From Brevundimonas sp. (GTDB taxonomy: Bacteria; Pseudomonadota; Alphaproteobacteria; Caulobacterales; Caulobacteraceae), in the NCBI GenBank assembly GCA_015234495.1, contig JADGMZ010000242.1, positions 1-16,930 of the forward strand: 16,930 nt of DNA. The letters are read 5' to 3'. Under the pieces are notes generated by a model, which saw only the letters and a program-made list of their open reading frames with translations, did no database searches and was not told the origin of the DNA. Shown here piece by piece: positions 5,883 through 14,735 of this stretch. A program made the position numbers and the translations under genes. Every line of letters starts with the position of its first letter. Positions within the stretch are counted from its first letter, which is position 1.

Positions 5883-8638
5883 CCGGCCTCCCTCATCGGC
5901 CGATGCGGATTCTGGAGCACGGCGTCTACCGCGGGCCGCATCTCTACAGCCACCGCCCCATGGTGCGTATCCAGGTCGACCTCGGCGATCTGGAGGACTG
6001 GCCGACCGATCGCCTGCCGGGCTTCGCCGATGCGCTGATCGCCGCCCTGCCCACCCTTGAGGGCCACGGCTGCTGTTACGGCCGTCCCGGCGGCTTCCTG
6101 GAACGACTGCGCGACGGCACCTGGATGGGCCACGTCGTCGAGCACGTGGCCCTGGAGCTGCAGTCCCTCGCCGGCGCGGCCACCACGCGGGGCAAGACCC
6201 GGTCGGTTAAAGGTCGCCCCGGCGTCTACAATATCCTGTTCGCCTACGACGACGCCGAGACGGGCCTGCTGGCGGGGCGACTGGCCTTCCAGCTGGTCGA
6301 CGCCCTGCTGCCCCCGGACCGGCGCGGCGTCGAGGAACTCGACAGGCTGACGAGCGGAACGGGTGAGCTCGCCGGCGTCTCGACGGTGGAGGCGGCCTTG
6401 CCGTTGTTGCGCGCCTCGCGCCGCCGCAACGGCCTGGGCCCCAGCACCCAGGCGCTGGTGGATGCGGCTCGCCGGCGGGGCATTCCGGTCACGCGGCTTG
6501 ACGATCACAGCCTGATCCAGCTCGGCTGGGGCGCCCGCCAGCGGCGGCTTCGCGCCAGCGTGACCGATCGCACCGGCCTGGTCGCCGCGGAACTCGCCGG
6601 CGACAAGGACCAGGCCAAGGCCCTGCTCGCCGCCGTCGGCTGCCCCGTGGCGCCGGGGGTGGTGGCCCGGACGGCCGAGGAGGCCGTGGCGCGCGCCCGG
6701 CCGTTGAAGCGTCCCGTCGTGGTCAAGCCGCTGGACGGCAACCACGGGCGGGGCGTCACCATCGGCCTGCAAGCGGATGCGGAGATCGCGGCCGCCTTCG
6801 CCGCCGCGGCCGCCCATAGTCGTCGGGTGGTCGTCGAGGAACAGCTGCCCGGCCACGACCACCGCGTCCTCGTCGTCGACGGCCGGGTCGTGGCGGTGGC
6901 CGAGCGCGTCCCCGCCCATGTGGTTGGTGACGGCGAGCGCACCATCGCCGCCCTGGTGGAGGCGCTCAACGCGGACCCCCGTCGCGGCGAGGGGCATGAG
7001 AACCTGCTGACCCGCATCCGCCTGGACGACCGGGCGGCCCAGGAGACCCTGGCGCGGCAGGGCCTGACCGCCGACAGCGTGCCGGCGGAGGGCCAGCGCG
7101 TGTTCCTGCGCATGACCGCCAACCTGTCTTCGGGGGGCGTCGCCATCGACCGCACCGACGAGATCCACCCGGACAACGCGGCCATCGCCCGCCGCGCCGC
7201 CCTGGCCGTCGGCCTGGACGTGGCGGGCATCGACCTGCTGGCGCCGGATATCTCGCGCTCGATCCGCGAGACCGGCGGGGGCGTCGTCGAGGTCAACGCC
7301 GCCCCAGGCCTGCGCATGCACCTCGCCCCGTCCGATGGGCGGCCGCGCGATGTGGCCGAGCCGATCGTGGGCATGATGTTCCCGCGCGGCGCCCGCGCCC
7401 GCATCCCCGTGCTGGCCGTGACCGGCACCAACGGCAAGTCGACCGTGGGCCGGATGGTCGCCCACATCCTGCGCCACGACGGCCGCACCGTCGGCCTGAC
7501 CAACACCAGCGGCGTCTACATCAATGATGAATGCCTCATGGCCGGAGACGCCAGCGGCCCGCGGAGCGCCCGCATGCTGCTGCGCGACCCGACCGTCGAG
7601 GCGGCGGTGCTGGAATGCGCCCGCGGCGGCATCCTGCGCGAGGGGCTGGCCTTCGACCGCTGCGACGTCGGCGCTGTCCTCAATGTCCAGCCGGACCATC
7701 TCGGACTCAAGGGGATCGAGACCCTCGACGACCTTGCCGCCGTCAAGTCGGTGGTGGTCGAGGCGGTGTCGCGCCGCGGCGTCAGCGTGCTCAACGCCGA
7801 CGATCCGCTGACCCTGCGGATGGCCCGGCACGCGGGCGGGCGGGTCTGCTGGTTGTCGATGCGCGGCGGCGACGCGGCCCCCGGCTTCCTGCTCAAGCAT
7901 ATCAGCGAAGGCGGCCTCGCCGTCCTCTACGACCCCCTGTCAGGCGACATCCGCCTGTATGACGGCGGCGTGGATCGCCGGGTCTGCAACGCCCGCGCCA
8001 TTCCGGCGACGCTTGGCGGCGCAGCCCTGTTCAATGTCCAGAACGCCCTGGCGGCGACGGCCATGACTTATGGCGCGGGCGTCGACCCGGCCGCCATCGC
8101 CTCGGCCCTGTCCGGCTTCGCCTCGTCCTACGAGCAGAATCCCGGGCGGATGAACATCCACGACGGCCACGGCTTCCGCGTCATCCTCGACTACGCCCAC
8201 AACCCCGACGCCCTGCGCGCCCTGGGCTGTACGGTGGTCGCGCTGCGGCCGTCCGCGGGGCGGACCATCGCCATGCTGAGCATCCCCGGCGACCGCCGCG
8301 ACTCCGAAATCCGCGCCATGGGTGAAATCGGCGCCGAGCATTTCGATCAGCTGGTTTTCCGCGAAACTCCCGACAACCGCGGCCGGCCCGTGGGCGAGGT
8401 GATCCGCCTGATGTCCGAAGGTGCGGCGGCGGCCGGCTGCGATCCGGTCCGCATCACCGGCGTTCACCGGGAAGAAGAAGCGGTGGAGGCCTGCCTGCGC
8501 ATGGCGCGGCCCGGCGACTTGGTGGTGCTGACCCCCACCCGGGTCGAGGCTGTCTGGCGCCAGGTGCTCGACTTCCGCCCGACAGCCGACGCCGACGGCG
8601 CGCCCGAAGGTCTGGTGATGGAGCCGCCACATGGCTGA
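5879..8638 (+). CDS. cphA: Cyanophycin synthetase
   Basis: The 919-residue enzyme polymerises cyanophycin, alternately adding Asp to a poly-Asp backbone and Arg to each Asp side chain, with ATP. The N-terminal domain (about 9-160) carries GHVVEHVALELQ (84-95), whose His-xx-Glu-His cluster is conserved in CphA and fits the metal site proposed for primer generation. The ATP-grasp domain (about 225-495; VVVKPLDGNHGRGV at 280-293, EVNAAPGLRMH at 471-481) adds Asp. The Mur-ligase-like domain (510-919) adds Arg and shows P-loop GTNGKST (516-522), ECARGGILREGL (579-590), NVQPDHLGL (602-610) and DYAHNPDAL (771-779). All key motifs look intact, and length is slightly above usual. The start at 5879 overlaps the preceding stop (ATGA); Met9 (5903) is an alternative, since family homology starts there. 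The stop lies 8 bases inside cphB. Confidence 0.97.
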   Translation: MTGLPHRPMRILEHGVYRGPHLYSHRPMVRIQVDLGDLEDWPTDRLPGFADALIAALPTLEGHGCCYGRPGGFLERLRDGTWMGHVVEHVALELQSLAGAATTRGKTRSVKGRPGVYNILFAYDDAETGLLAGRLAFQLVDALLPPDRRGVEELDRLTSGTGELAGVSTVEAALPLLRASRRRNGLGPSTQALVDAARRRGIPVTRLDDHSLIQLGWGARQRRLRASVTDRTGLVAAELAGDKDQAKALLAAVGCPVAPGVVARTAEEAVARARPLKRPVVVKPLDGNHGRGVTIGLQADAEIAAAFAAAAAHSRRVVVEEQLPGHDHRVLVVDGRVVAVAERVPAHVVGDGERTIAALVEALNADPRRGEGHENLLTRIRLDDRAAQETLARQGLTADSVPAEGQRVFLRMTANLSSGGVAIDRTDEIHPDNAAIARRAALAVGLDVAGIDLLAPDISRSIRETGGGVVEVNAAPGLRMHLAPSDGRPRDVAEPIVGMMFPRGARARIPVLAVTGTNGKSTVGRMVAHILRHDGRTVGLTNTSGVYINDECLMAGDASGPRSARMLLRDPTVEAAVLECARGGILREGLAFDRCDVGAVLNVQPDHLGLKGIETLDDLAAVKSVVVEAVSRRGVSVLNADDPLTLRMARHAGGRVCWLSMRGGDAAPGFLLKHISEGGLAVLYDPLSGDIRLYDGGVDRRVCNARAIPATLGGAALFNVQNALAATAMTYGAGVDPAAIASALSGFASSYEQNPGRMNIHDGHGFRVILDYAHNPDALRALGCTVVALRPSAGRTIAMLSIPGDRRDSEIRAMGEIGAEHFDQLVFRETPDNRGRPVGEVIRLMSEGAAAAGCDPVRITGVHREEEAVEACLRMARPGDLVVLTPTRVEAVWRQVLDFRPTADADGAPEGLVMEPPHG

Positions 8639-9461
8639 GCCTGGCCCCCTGATCATCATCGGCGGCCACGAGGACAAGGAGGGCGAGCGCGTCATCCTCA
8701 AGGAGGTCGCCCGTCGGCTGAAGGGCGGCCGCCTGGTCATCGCCACCGTCGCCTCGCACGAGCCCGAGGGCTATTTCGACGCCTATCGCGAGGCTTTCTC
8801 GGCGCTGGGCGTGGACGACCTGATCGAGCTCTACGTCGAGGATCGGTCCGAGAGCCTCGAGGACCGGACGCTCGCCTGCCTCGACGGCGCCGGCGGCGTC
8901 TTCTTCAGCGGTGGCGACCAGTTGCGCATCTCCAGCCAGATCGGCGACACCCCGATCGAGCGACGCATCCGCGAACTGCACCACGCGGGCGGCGTCATCG
9001 CCGGCACCTCGGCCGGCGCCTCGGTGATGAGCGAGACCATGCTGGTCAAGGGCGCCAGTTCGGAGTCCTACCGCATCGGCGACCTGCACATGGCCCCGGG
9101 CCTGGGCCTGGTCCGCGACCTGATCATCGACCAGCATTTCGCCGAGCGCGGCCGCTATGGGCGGCTGCTGGGCGCCGTGGCGCACAACCCGCGGCTGCTC
9201 GGCGTCGGCATCGACGAGGACACCGCCATCGTCGTCGAGGGCCGGACCTTTCGCGTCATCGGCAGCGGCGCCGCCTATGTCGTCGACGGCGAGACGGCCA
9301 CCCATTCCAACATCGCCGAGGCCGGGGCCGACCAGGCCCTCTCGATGTTCGACGTCCGCATGCACGTCCTGTCCAGCGGCGACCGCTTCGACCTCGACCG
9401 CCGGCGCCCGACCGCGGGGGCGCACGAGGCCGGAGCGAGGGGCCGCCGCAAACCCGACTAG
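8631..9461 (+). CDS. cphB: Cyanophycinase (peptidase family S51), intracellular type
   Basis: The 276-residue serine exopeptidase hydrolyses cyanophycin to beta-Asp-Arg dipeptides. Family marks are IIIGGHEDKEG (8-18), FFSGGDQ (91-97), the nucleophile elbow GTSAGAS with Ser127, DQHFAERGRYGRL (167-179) with His169, and GIDEDTA (193-199) with Glu196. These three residues are spaced exactly like the catalytic Ser132/His174/Glu201 of the Synechocystis enzyme. No signal peptide is present, so it acts inside the cell on stored polymer, unlike secreted CphE. The C-terminal tail (about 257-276) is Arg-rich and probably disordered. It overlaps cphA by 8 bases and is coupled to it. The isoaspartyl dipeptidase needed to split the product further is not in the window. 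Confidence 0.96.
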   Translation: MAEPGPLIIIGGHEDKEGERVILKEVARRLKGGRLVIATVASHEPEGYFDAYREAFSALGVDDLIELYVEDRSESLEDRTLACLDGAGGVFFSGGDQLRISSQIGDTPIERRIRELHHAGGVIAGTSAGASVMSETMLVKGASSESYRIGDLHMAPGLGLVRDLIIDQHFAERGRYGRLLGAVAHNPRLLGVGIDEDTAIVVEGRTFRVIGSGAAYVVDGETATHSNIAEAGADQALSMFDVRMHVLSSGDRFDLDRRRPTAGAHEAGARGRRKPD

Positions 9462-9532
9462 CTCCGGCGGCGCTGGACAAGTCCGCGCCGAGGCTGTTGT
9501 TGTGCGCCGGGGCAGGGCCGGACTCGGGTTTG

Positions 9533-10066
9533 ATGACGCAGAACGCACGCGACGGGGCGCGGCGACCGGGCGACGACGCCCTGGTTGGCCTCAACGCGCG
9601 TTTCGCCCGCCCGCTGCGCAGCTTCTTCCGCAAACGGGCCTACAACGAGCAGGAAGCCGAGGATCTGGTGCAGGAGGTCTTCGTCCGTCTCGCAGCGCGC
9701 GGACCCGCGGCGCAGATGGAGCATGCCGAGGCCTACATCTTCCAGATGGCCGCCAACCTGCTCCGCGACCGCGCCCGCCGCCACGCCACCCGCAGCGCCG
9801 GCGACCGCGACCTCGAAGCCGGAGACGGGAAATCGTTTGAGGAAATTTCGCCGGAGCGCGTCTTACTGGGTAAGCAGCGCCTGGCGTTGCTGGAACGGGT
9901 GCTCGGCGAACTGCCCGAGCGGACGCGCGTGGTCTTCCTGCTGCATCGTTTCGAGGAGCTGAAATACGCAGAGATCGCCAGGCGACTGGAAATCTCGGTC
10001 AGCTCCGTCGAGAAGCACATGATGGAAGCCATGCGGCGGATCAAAGCCCGTTTCGAGCGTGATTGA
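9533..10066 (+). CDS. ECF RNA polymerase sigma factor, FecI type
   Basis: The 177-residue protein has region sigma-2 (about 21-85, with DLVQEVFVRLA at 44-54, and AYIFQMAANLLRDRARR at 67-83) and region sigma-4 (about 113-172). The sigma-4 helix-turn-helix is LKYAEIARRLEISVSSVEKH (143-162), which resembles FecI-like sigma factors for iron or nutrient receptors. No other sigma domain or C-terminal extension is present. The ATG at 9533 gives normal family length. A TTG at 9497 in frame is less likely, and neither start has a strong ribosome site. It lies 71 bases after cphB on the same strand and could be read through from the cph operon. The anti-sigma gene follows after 6 bases. Likely target: the promoter of the receptor gene at 11221. 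Confidence 0.92.
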   Translation: MTQNARDGARRPGDDALVGLNARFARPLRSFFRKRAYNEQEAEDLVQEVFVRLAARGPAAQMEHAEAYIFQMAANLLRDRARRHATRSAGDRDLEAGDGKSFEEISPERVLLGKQRLALLERVLGELPERTRVVFLLHRFEELKYAEIARRLEISVSSVEKHMMEAMRRIKARFERD

Positions 10067-10072
10067 GGACGA

Positions 10073-11113
10073 ATGACGGCCGAGTACGAGACAGCGATGG
10101 ATAAGGAGGCGGCCTTCTGGTTCGCCCGCCTGCGCTCGGACGATCTGGGCGAGGAGGACCGCGCGCGCTTCTCGCGCTGGCTGGCCGCCGACCCCGCCCA
10201 TGTCTCGGCCTATGCCGACTATCAGGGCCTGTGGAGCGACTTCGACGAGGTGGCCGCCTCGGCGCCGATCCTCGAGATGCGGCGCGAAGCCCTGCGTCAG
10301 GCCGAGCGGCCGCATCGCCCGCGCCTGCGGCCGCGTTTCGCGCCGATGGCGGCGATCGCCGCCGGCATCGCCGTCGCGCTCGGCGGGGTCTGGATGCTGA
10401 GCCAGGGCCCGACGCTGGCGCCCGCCCTCCCGTCCGCGGAGGCCTCACGGCAGGGGCCGGCCACCTATCTGACCGAGGTCGGCGAGCGCTCGTCCATCAC
10501 CCTCGCCGACGGCTCGGTGGTCCAGCTCAACACCAACAGCCTGCTCGAGGTGAACTATGTCGAGGGCCGTCGGGATCTGAAGCTGCTGCGCGGCCAGGCG
10601 CTGTTCGAGGTCGCTCACGACCGCAGCCGCCCCTTCGTGGTCCAGGCCGGCGACCAGACCATAACCGCCCTCGGCACCGCCTTCGACGTCCATGTCGAAC
10701 CCCACGAAACCAAGGTGACCCTGATCGAGGGACAGATCGAGGTGAAGCGGGTCAACGGCACCGCCCTGTTCCCGGTCACACCCGAGGCGCGCAAGCTGAC
10801 CGCCGGCGAACAGCTGGTCGCCGTCCGTGAGCGCCCCTTCCTGGTCCGCGTCGCCGACGTGGAGGAGACGGTCAGCTGGCGCGAGGGCCGGGTGGTGTTC
10901 GCTGACGAGCCGCTTGCCGAGGTGCTGGAGGAGATCAACCGCTATTCCACCCGCAAGGTGGTGCTCGGCGACAGCGACCTGGCCGCCCTGCGCGTCAGCG
11001 GCGTGTTCCGTCCCGGGTCGGCGGATCGCTTCGTGGCGGCGCTGGAGGTCGGTTTCCCGGTCAAGGCCGAGCTGGACGCCCGCCGCGACGTGGTGGTCCT
11101 CACCGCCCGCTGA
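10073..11113 (+). CDS. FecR-type anti-sigma factor / transmembrane sensor
   Basis: The 346-residue inner-membrane protein couples receptor occupancy to the sigma factor before it. The cytosolic N-terminal domain (about 10-60, AAFWFARLRS ... RFSRWLAADPAHVSAY) is the sigma-binding FecR_N/DUF4880 domain. One membrane segment lies at about 89-110, and an Ala/Pro-rich linker follows. The periplasmic FecR domain spans about 132-225 (ITLADGSVVQLNTNS, LLRGQALFEVAHD, FVVQAG, TALGTAFDV). A C-terminal DUF4974/STN-like domain (about 272-346) resembles the fold at the receptor's N terminus, which it probably contacts. The gene starts 6 bases after the sigma stop, with GAGG lying in the stop region, so the two are surely co-transcribed. 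No truncation is visible. Confidence 0.93.
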   Translation: MTAEYETAMDKEAAFWFARLRSDDLGEEDRARFSRWLAADPAHVSAYADYQGLWSDFDEVAASAPILEMRREALRQAERPHRPRLRPRFAPMAAIAAGIAVALGGVWMLSQGPTLAPALPSAEASRQGPATYLTEVGERSSITLADGSVVQLNTNSLLEVNYVEGRRDLKLLRGQALFEVAHDRSRPFVVQAGDQTITALGTAFDVHVEPHETKVTLIEGQIEVKRVNGTALFPVTPEARKLTAGEQLVAVRERPFLVRVADVEETVSWREGRVVFADEPLAEVLEEINRYSTRKVVLGDSDLAALRVSGVFRPGSADRFVAALEVGFPVKAELDARRDVVVLTAR

Positions 11114-11141
11114 ACGCTCCGCCCCCGGAACGACATTTTTT

Positions 11142-11170
11142 GTGAGGGGTTCCTCACCTCGCGCGTCTTA
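11142..11170 (+). promoter_or_regulatory. Candidate FecI-type promoter with inverted repeat upstream of the receptor gene
   Basis: The 107-base gap between fecR and the receptor gene holds a run of six T, then a perfect 6-base inverted repeat (GTGAGG-GGTT-CCTCAC, 11142-11157), then CGTCTTA (11164-11170). The CGTCTT element matches the usual -10 of FecI/ECF-type promoters. The TTTGTGAGG region at normal distance before it would be the -35. This is the expected place for the adjacent sigma factor to act. A GGAAC (11127-11131) followed 16 bases later by GGTT also sits here, so the EcfG-type reading is an alternative. Assignment is by position and eye. Confidence 0.45.
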
Positions 11171-11220
11171 CCCGATGTGAACGCCGAAAAGGCGCCGTCT
11201 CGCATCCTCGGGGAAGAACC

Positions 11221-14200
11221 ATGACCAACGCGATCTCCTTCCGGAACGCCCTGCTCGGCGGCGCCGCCGTCGTCGTCGCACTCGGCGCGCCTTCGGCCGC
11301 CGCTGCCCAGGCCGTCGCCTTCAGCATCGAGCCGCAGCCGCTGGGATCGGCGTTGCAGGCCTTCGCCCGCCAGACCGACGTCGAGCTGCTTTACGCGCCG
11401 GAACTGGTCGCCAATCGCCGCTCCGCCGGCGTCTCGGGCAGCTTCACCCCCGAGGCCGCCATGCAGCGCCTGCTGGCCGGCACCAACCTGACCTTCCGCC
11501 AGACCGGCGGCAACGTCTTCGTCCTGCAGGTCGCGGGCGCCCAGCGCCAGGCGGGCGCCGGCGCTGTGCGTGGCTCCGTCACGGATTCCGCCACCGGCGC
11601 CCCGGTCCCCGGCGCCGCCATCCGCGTCGAAGGCTCCAACCTTGCGGCGGTCACGGATGAGCGCGGTTTTTTTCGCATCCCGGGCGTGCCCGCGGGTGAG
11701 CATACGGTGGTGCTGGACTACCTCGGCTCGCGCAACCAGAGCCAGTCGGTCACCGTGGCCGGCGGCGGCGAAGCGACCCTGAACTTCCTGCAGGGCGATT
11801 CCGGCGTGCTCGAGATCGAGGACGTCGTCGTCACCGGCTACATGAGCGCCATCCAGCGCGCCCTGAACCAGCAGCGCACGGCCACCAACGCCTCGACCGT
11901 GGTCTCCGAGGACAGCCTCGGCGGCTTCCCGGCCGAGACCGTGTCCGAGGCCCTGCGCCGCGTCCCGGGCGTCGCCTTCCAGCGCGCCGACGATACCGGC
12001 GAGGGCTCCGAGATCCTGGTCCGCGGCTTCAACGCCGAGGCCATCAACGTCCAGGTCAACGGCGCCGATCTGCAGGGCACCAACTTCACCCGCGGCGTCG
12101 ATCTGAGCGGCTACCTTGCCGACAACATCTCGCAGGTGACCATCCACAAGTCGCTGCTGCCCAGCCACGAGGCCACCGGCTCGGGCGGCCTCGTCGAGAT
12201 CGAGACCCGTTCGGGCCTCGACTACGGCGACTTCTTCTTCAGCGCCAGCGCCGAGCAGGAGCGTCCCGTCGAGAGCGGCTTCGGCCAGGAGTCCCAGTTC
12301 AACGCCACCGTCGGCGGCAAGCTCAGCTCCACTTTCGGCCTGGCCGCCAACGTCTCCTACCGCGACACCAGCCGAACCAATTTCGACGTCTTCAACAACA
12401 GCGCCGGCGCCCTGCCGCCCGTGCTGCCGGCCGGCTACACCTCGGTCTTCAATATCCCCTACAATCAGCAGTTCCCGTTCGATCCGGCGTTCGCCACCCG
12501 TCTGAACACCGGCGTCACCTACATCGACCGGGAGCGCGAGGAGACCAACCTCGCCATCGGCGTCAACGCCGCCTGGGACATCGGCGACCACACCCGCCTG
12601 CGCTTCGACCTGACGCACAACAAGCGCGACGCCTACACCTTCTTCTCGCGCACGGCGGTCCAGTACCTGACCGGCGGCTTCGACATGCCGATTCCCGAGC
12701 TGGGCGGCGAGGTGCGCCGGCGCTTCGTGCTGAACAGCCTGCGTCCGGGCATGTCGCTGGCCTCGTCGGACGTCGAGCTGGAGACCAACACCCTCAGCTT
12801 CCGTGGCGACACCAACGTCGACCAGTGGCAGTTCCGCTACAAGGCCGGCTATTCGGGCACGTCCTCGAGCTCCAGCAATGACGACGTCACCCTGCTGGGG
12901 TCGACCTTCACCAACCTGCGCGACCTGATCGACCCGAACACCATCCAGTTCGCCCGCGACGACGACGTCGCCCAGACCGAGCGGATCATCGGCGGCGGCT
13001 TCATCGAAGGCGCCGACGGCGTGCCGATCCCGTCGCTGACGCAACAGGGCCTGGACATCCTGTTCGACCCGGCGACCTACCGGGTCTCCAGCGCCGGTCG
13101 CTCGATCACCGACAGCCCGACCGACTCGTACTTTGGCGAGTTCAGCGCCCGCCGCTACATGCAGAGCTGGATCGACTACATCGAGGTCGGGACCAAATAC
13201 GACCGCAGCGAGCGCACCGCGCTGGACGACACCTTCACGACCGACCCGGCCGCCCTGCGCGAGATCAACACCTTCACCTCGATCGCCGGCCGCAACACCT
13301 TCCTGTCGGATCTCGACCCCGGCCTGCTGCTGTCGCGTGACCTGGGCCTGTTCGGCCTCGACGGCTTCGGCATCCCGGTGATCAGCCAGGCGGGCAACGC
13401 CGCCATCTTCCGTGGCCTGGAAGGCCTGCTGGTCGATGACCCGTCGACGCCCTTCAACGAGCAGCGCTTCAACTTCACCGACGCCTCCGACTTCGACCCG
13501 GCCCTGACCGCCGGCGCCCTGATGCCGGCGTCCTCGGTCGAGGAGCGCTGGGCCGGTTACGTCGAGGGTCACTTCGAGATCGGCGACTTCGACATCATCG
13601 CTGGCGGCCGGGTGGAGCGCATCGACCGCGCCGGGGCGACCTTCGCCATCCCGACCGTCACCCTGAACACCCCGACCTTCCAGCAGGAGCCGCGCGCCAC
13701 CTTCGCCGAGGCCGGGATGATCGAGGTCAACAACGTGGAAGCCACCGAGACCACGGTCACGCCCAGCTTCCTGATCAACTACCGGCCGACCTCGAACGTC
13801 GTGGCGCGACTGGGCTACTTCCGCTCGACCGTCCACCCCAGCCTGCAGACGCTGCGGCGCGCCACCCAGTACATCATCGACCTGCGGCCGGCGAACAACC
13901 GCGTCACCCTGGCGGAAGGCAATCCGGACCTCGAGCCGACGATCACGGACAACTTCGACCTCGACGTCGCCTACTACTTCAAGGAGACGCCGGGCGTCCT
14001 GCGCGCGGCCGTGTTCCACAAGACGATCACCAACAACTGGACCAACCTCTTCACCAACGATGTTCCGGCGGACGAGGTGCGCGACCGCGTGCTCGACTAC
14101 TTCTCGCCCCTCGCCTCCAGCCGGCCCGACCTGATCGCCTTCAACGCCGACACCGAGTTCTTGTACCGGCGGCCCGAGAACGGCGACGGCGGCACCATCT

Positions 14201-14733
14201 GGGGCGTGGAGCTGGAGGTCATCCGCCAGTTCGACTTCCTGCCGGGCTTCCTCAGCGACTTCGGCTTCATCGGCAACGTCACCTACACCAAGGGCGACTT
14301 CCCGACCCTGGTCAACGGTCGCGACGAAAACGGAAACACCATCGTCGTCGAACTGGATCGGGATCTGCAGGGCCAGGCCCCGTGGACCTACAACGCCGGC
14401 CTGACCTATGCGAAGGGCGGCTTCGAGGGGCGGCTGATCTACACCAAGCAGTCGGACTCGATCACGGCCTATGAGGTGCACGACCTGAACACCATCGTGC
14501 CGGCCTATTCGACGCTCGACCTGCGCATGAGCTACGCCTGGGGCGGGCCGGAGGACAATCGCTACACCGTCTTCCTCGAGGGCGACGACCTGCTCCGCGG
14601 GGCCGACGAGGCCGACATCCGCAGCGCCGTGTCGAACAGCTTCGACCGCTCGGACGCCAGCTTCTTCTTCCCGAACACCTACCAGTACAGCGGGGGCCGC
14701 GCGATCACCCTCGGCCTGCGGGCGCGGTTCTGA
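11221..14733 (+). CDS. TonB-dependent outer-membrane receptor/transducer with STN signalling domain
   Basis: The 1170-residue protein starts with a Sec signal peptide (1-30, ending SAAAAQA). An STN domain follows (about 34-103, FSIEPQPLGSALQAFARQT) that would signal to FecR. Next is a carboxypeptidase-regulatory-like beta domain (about 115-190, GSVTDSATGAPVPGAAI). A TonB box lies near 199-206 (IEDVVVTG), followed by the plug (about 222-335; ALRRVPGVAFQR, ILVRGFN) and a large beta barrel ending in the outer-membrane insertion signature LGLRARF with terminal Phe. The combination of STN, plug and barrel marks a transducer. Its ligand cannot be read from sequence, but the secreted peptidase 2 bases downstream points to peptides. 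GGGGAAG precedes the ATG. A run of seven T (11667-11673) inside the gene encodes Phe-Phe and is a possible slippage site. Confidence 0.95.
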   Translation: MTNAISFRNALLGGAAVVVALGAPSAAAAQAVAFSIEPQPLGSALQAFARQTDVELLYAPELVANRRSAGVSGSFTPEAAMQRLLAGTNLTFRQTGGNVFVLQVAGAQRQAGAGAVRGSVTDSATGAPVPGAAIRVEGSNLAAVTDERGFFRIPGVPAGEHTVVLDYLGSRNQSQSVTVAGGGEATLNFLQGDSGVLEIEDVVVTGYMSAIQRALNQQRTATNASTVVSEDSLGGFPAETVSEALRRVPGVAFQRADDTGEGSEILVRGFNAEAINVQVNGADLQGTNFTRGVDLSGYLADNISQVTIHKSLLPSHEATGSGGLVEIETRSGLDYGDFFFSASAEQERPVESGFGQESQFNATVGGKLSSTFGLAANVSYRDTSRTNFDVFNNSAGALPPVLPAGYTSVFNIPYNQQFPFDPAFATRLNTGVTYIDREREETNLAIGVNAAWDIGDHTRLRFDLTHNKRDAYTFFSRTAVQYLTGGFDMPIPELGGEVRRRFVLNSLRPGMSLASSDVELETNTLSFRGDTNVDQWQFRYKAGYSGTSSSSSNDDVTLLGSTFTNLRDLIDPNTIQFARDDDVAQTERIIGGGFIEGADGVPIPSLTQQGLDILFDPATYRVSSAGRSITDSPTDSYFGEFSARRYMQSWIDYIEVGTKYDRSERTALDDTFTTDPAALREINTFTSIAGRNTFLSDLDPGLLLSRDLGLFGLDGFGIPVISQAGNAAIFRGLEGLLVDDPSTPFNEQRFNFTDASDFDPALTAGALMPASSVEERWAGYVEGHFEIGDFDIIAGGRVERIDRAGATFAIPTVTLNTPTFQQEPRATFAEAGMIEVNNVEATETTVTPSFLINYRPTSNVVARLGYFRSTVHPSLQTLRRATQYIIDLRPANNRVTLAEGNPDLEPTITDNFDLDVAYYFKETPGVLRAAVFHKTITNNWTNLFTNDVPADEVRDRVLDYFSPLASSRPDLIAFNADTEFLYRRPENGDGGTIWGVELEVIRQFDFLPGFLSDFGFIGNVTYTKGDFPTLVNGRDENGNTIVVELDRDLQGQAPWTYNAGLTYAKGGFEGRLIYTKQSDSITAYEVHDLNTIVPAYSTLDLRMSYAWGGPEDNRYTVFLEGDDLLRGADEADIRSAVSNSFDRSDASFFFPNTYQYSGGRAITLGLRARF

Positions 14734-14735
14734 GG

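Noticed and set aside
5705..7900. Long minus-strand open frame opposite cphA
   Set aside because: It is a mirror of the biased codons of cphA; no motif, start signal or family resemblance is seen.
9497..9532. TTG start for the sigma factor
   Set aside because: The ATG at 9533 gives normal family length; the extra 12 residues are not part of the sigma-2 domain.
11142..11157. Rho-independent terminator after fecR
   Set aside because: The 6-base hairpin has its T-run before rather than after it on the plus strand, and an A-run after it on the minus strand, so it does not fit a terminator in either direction.
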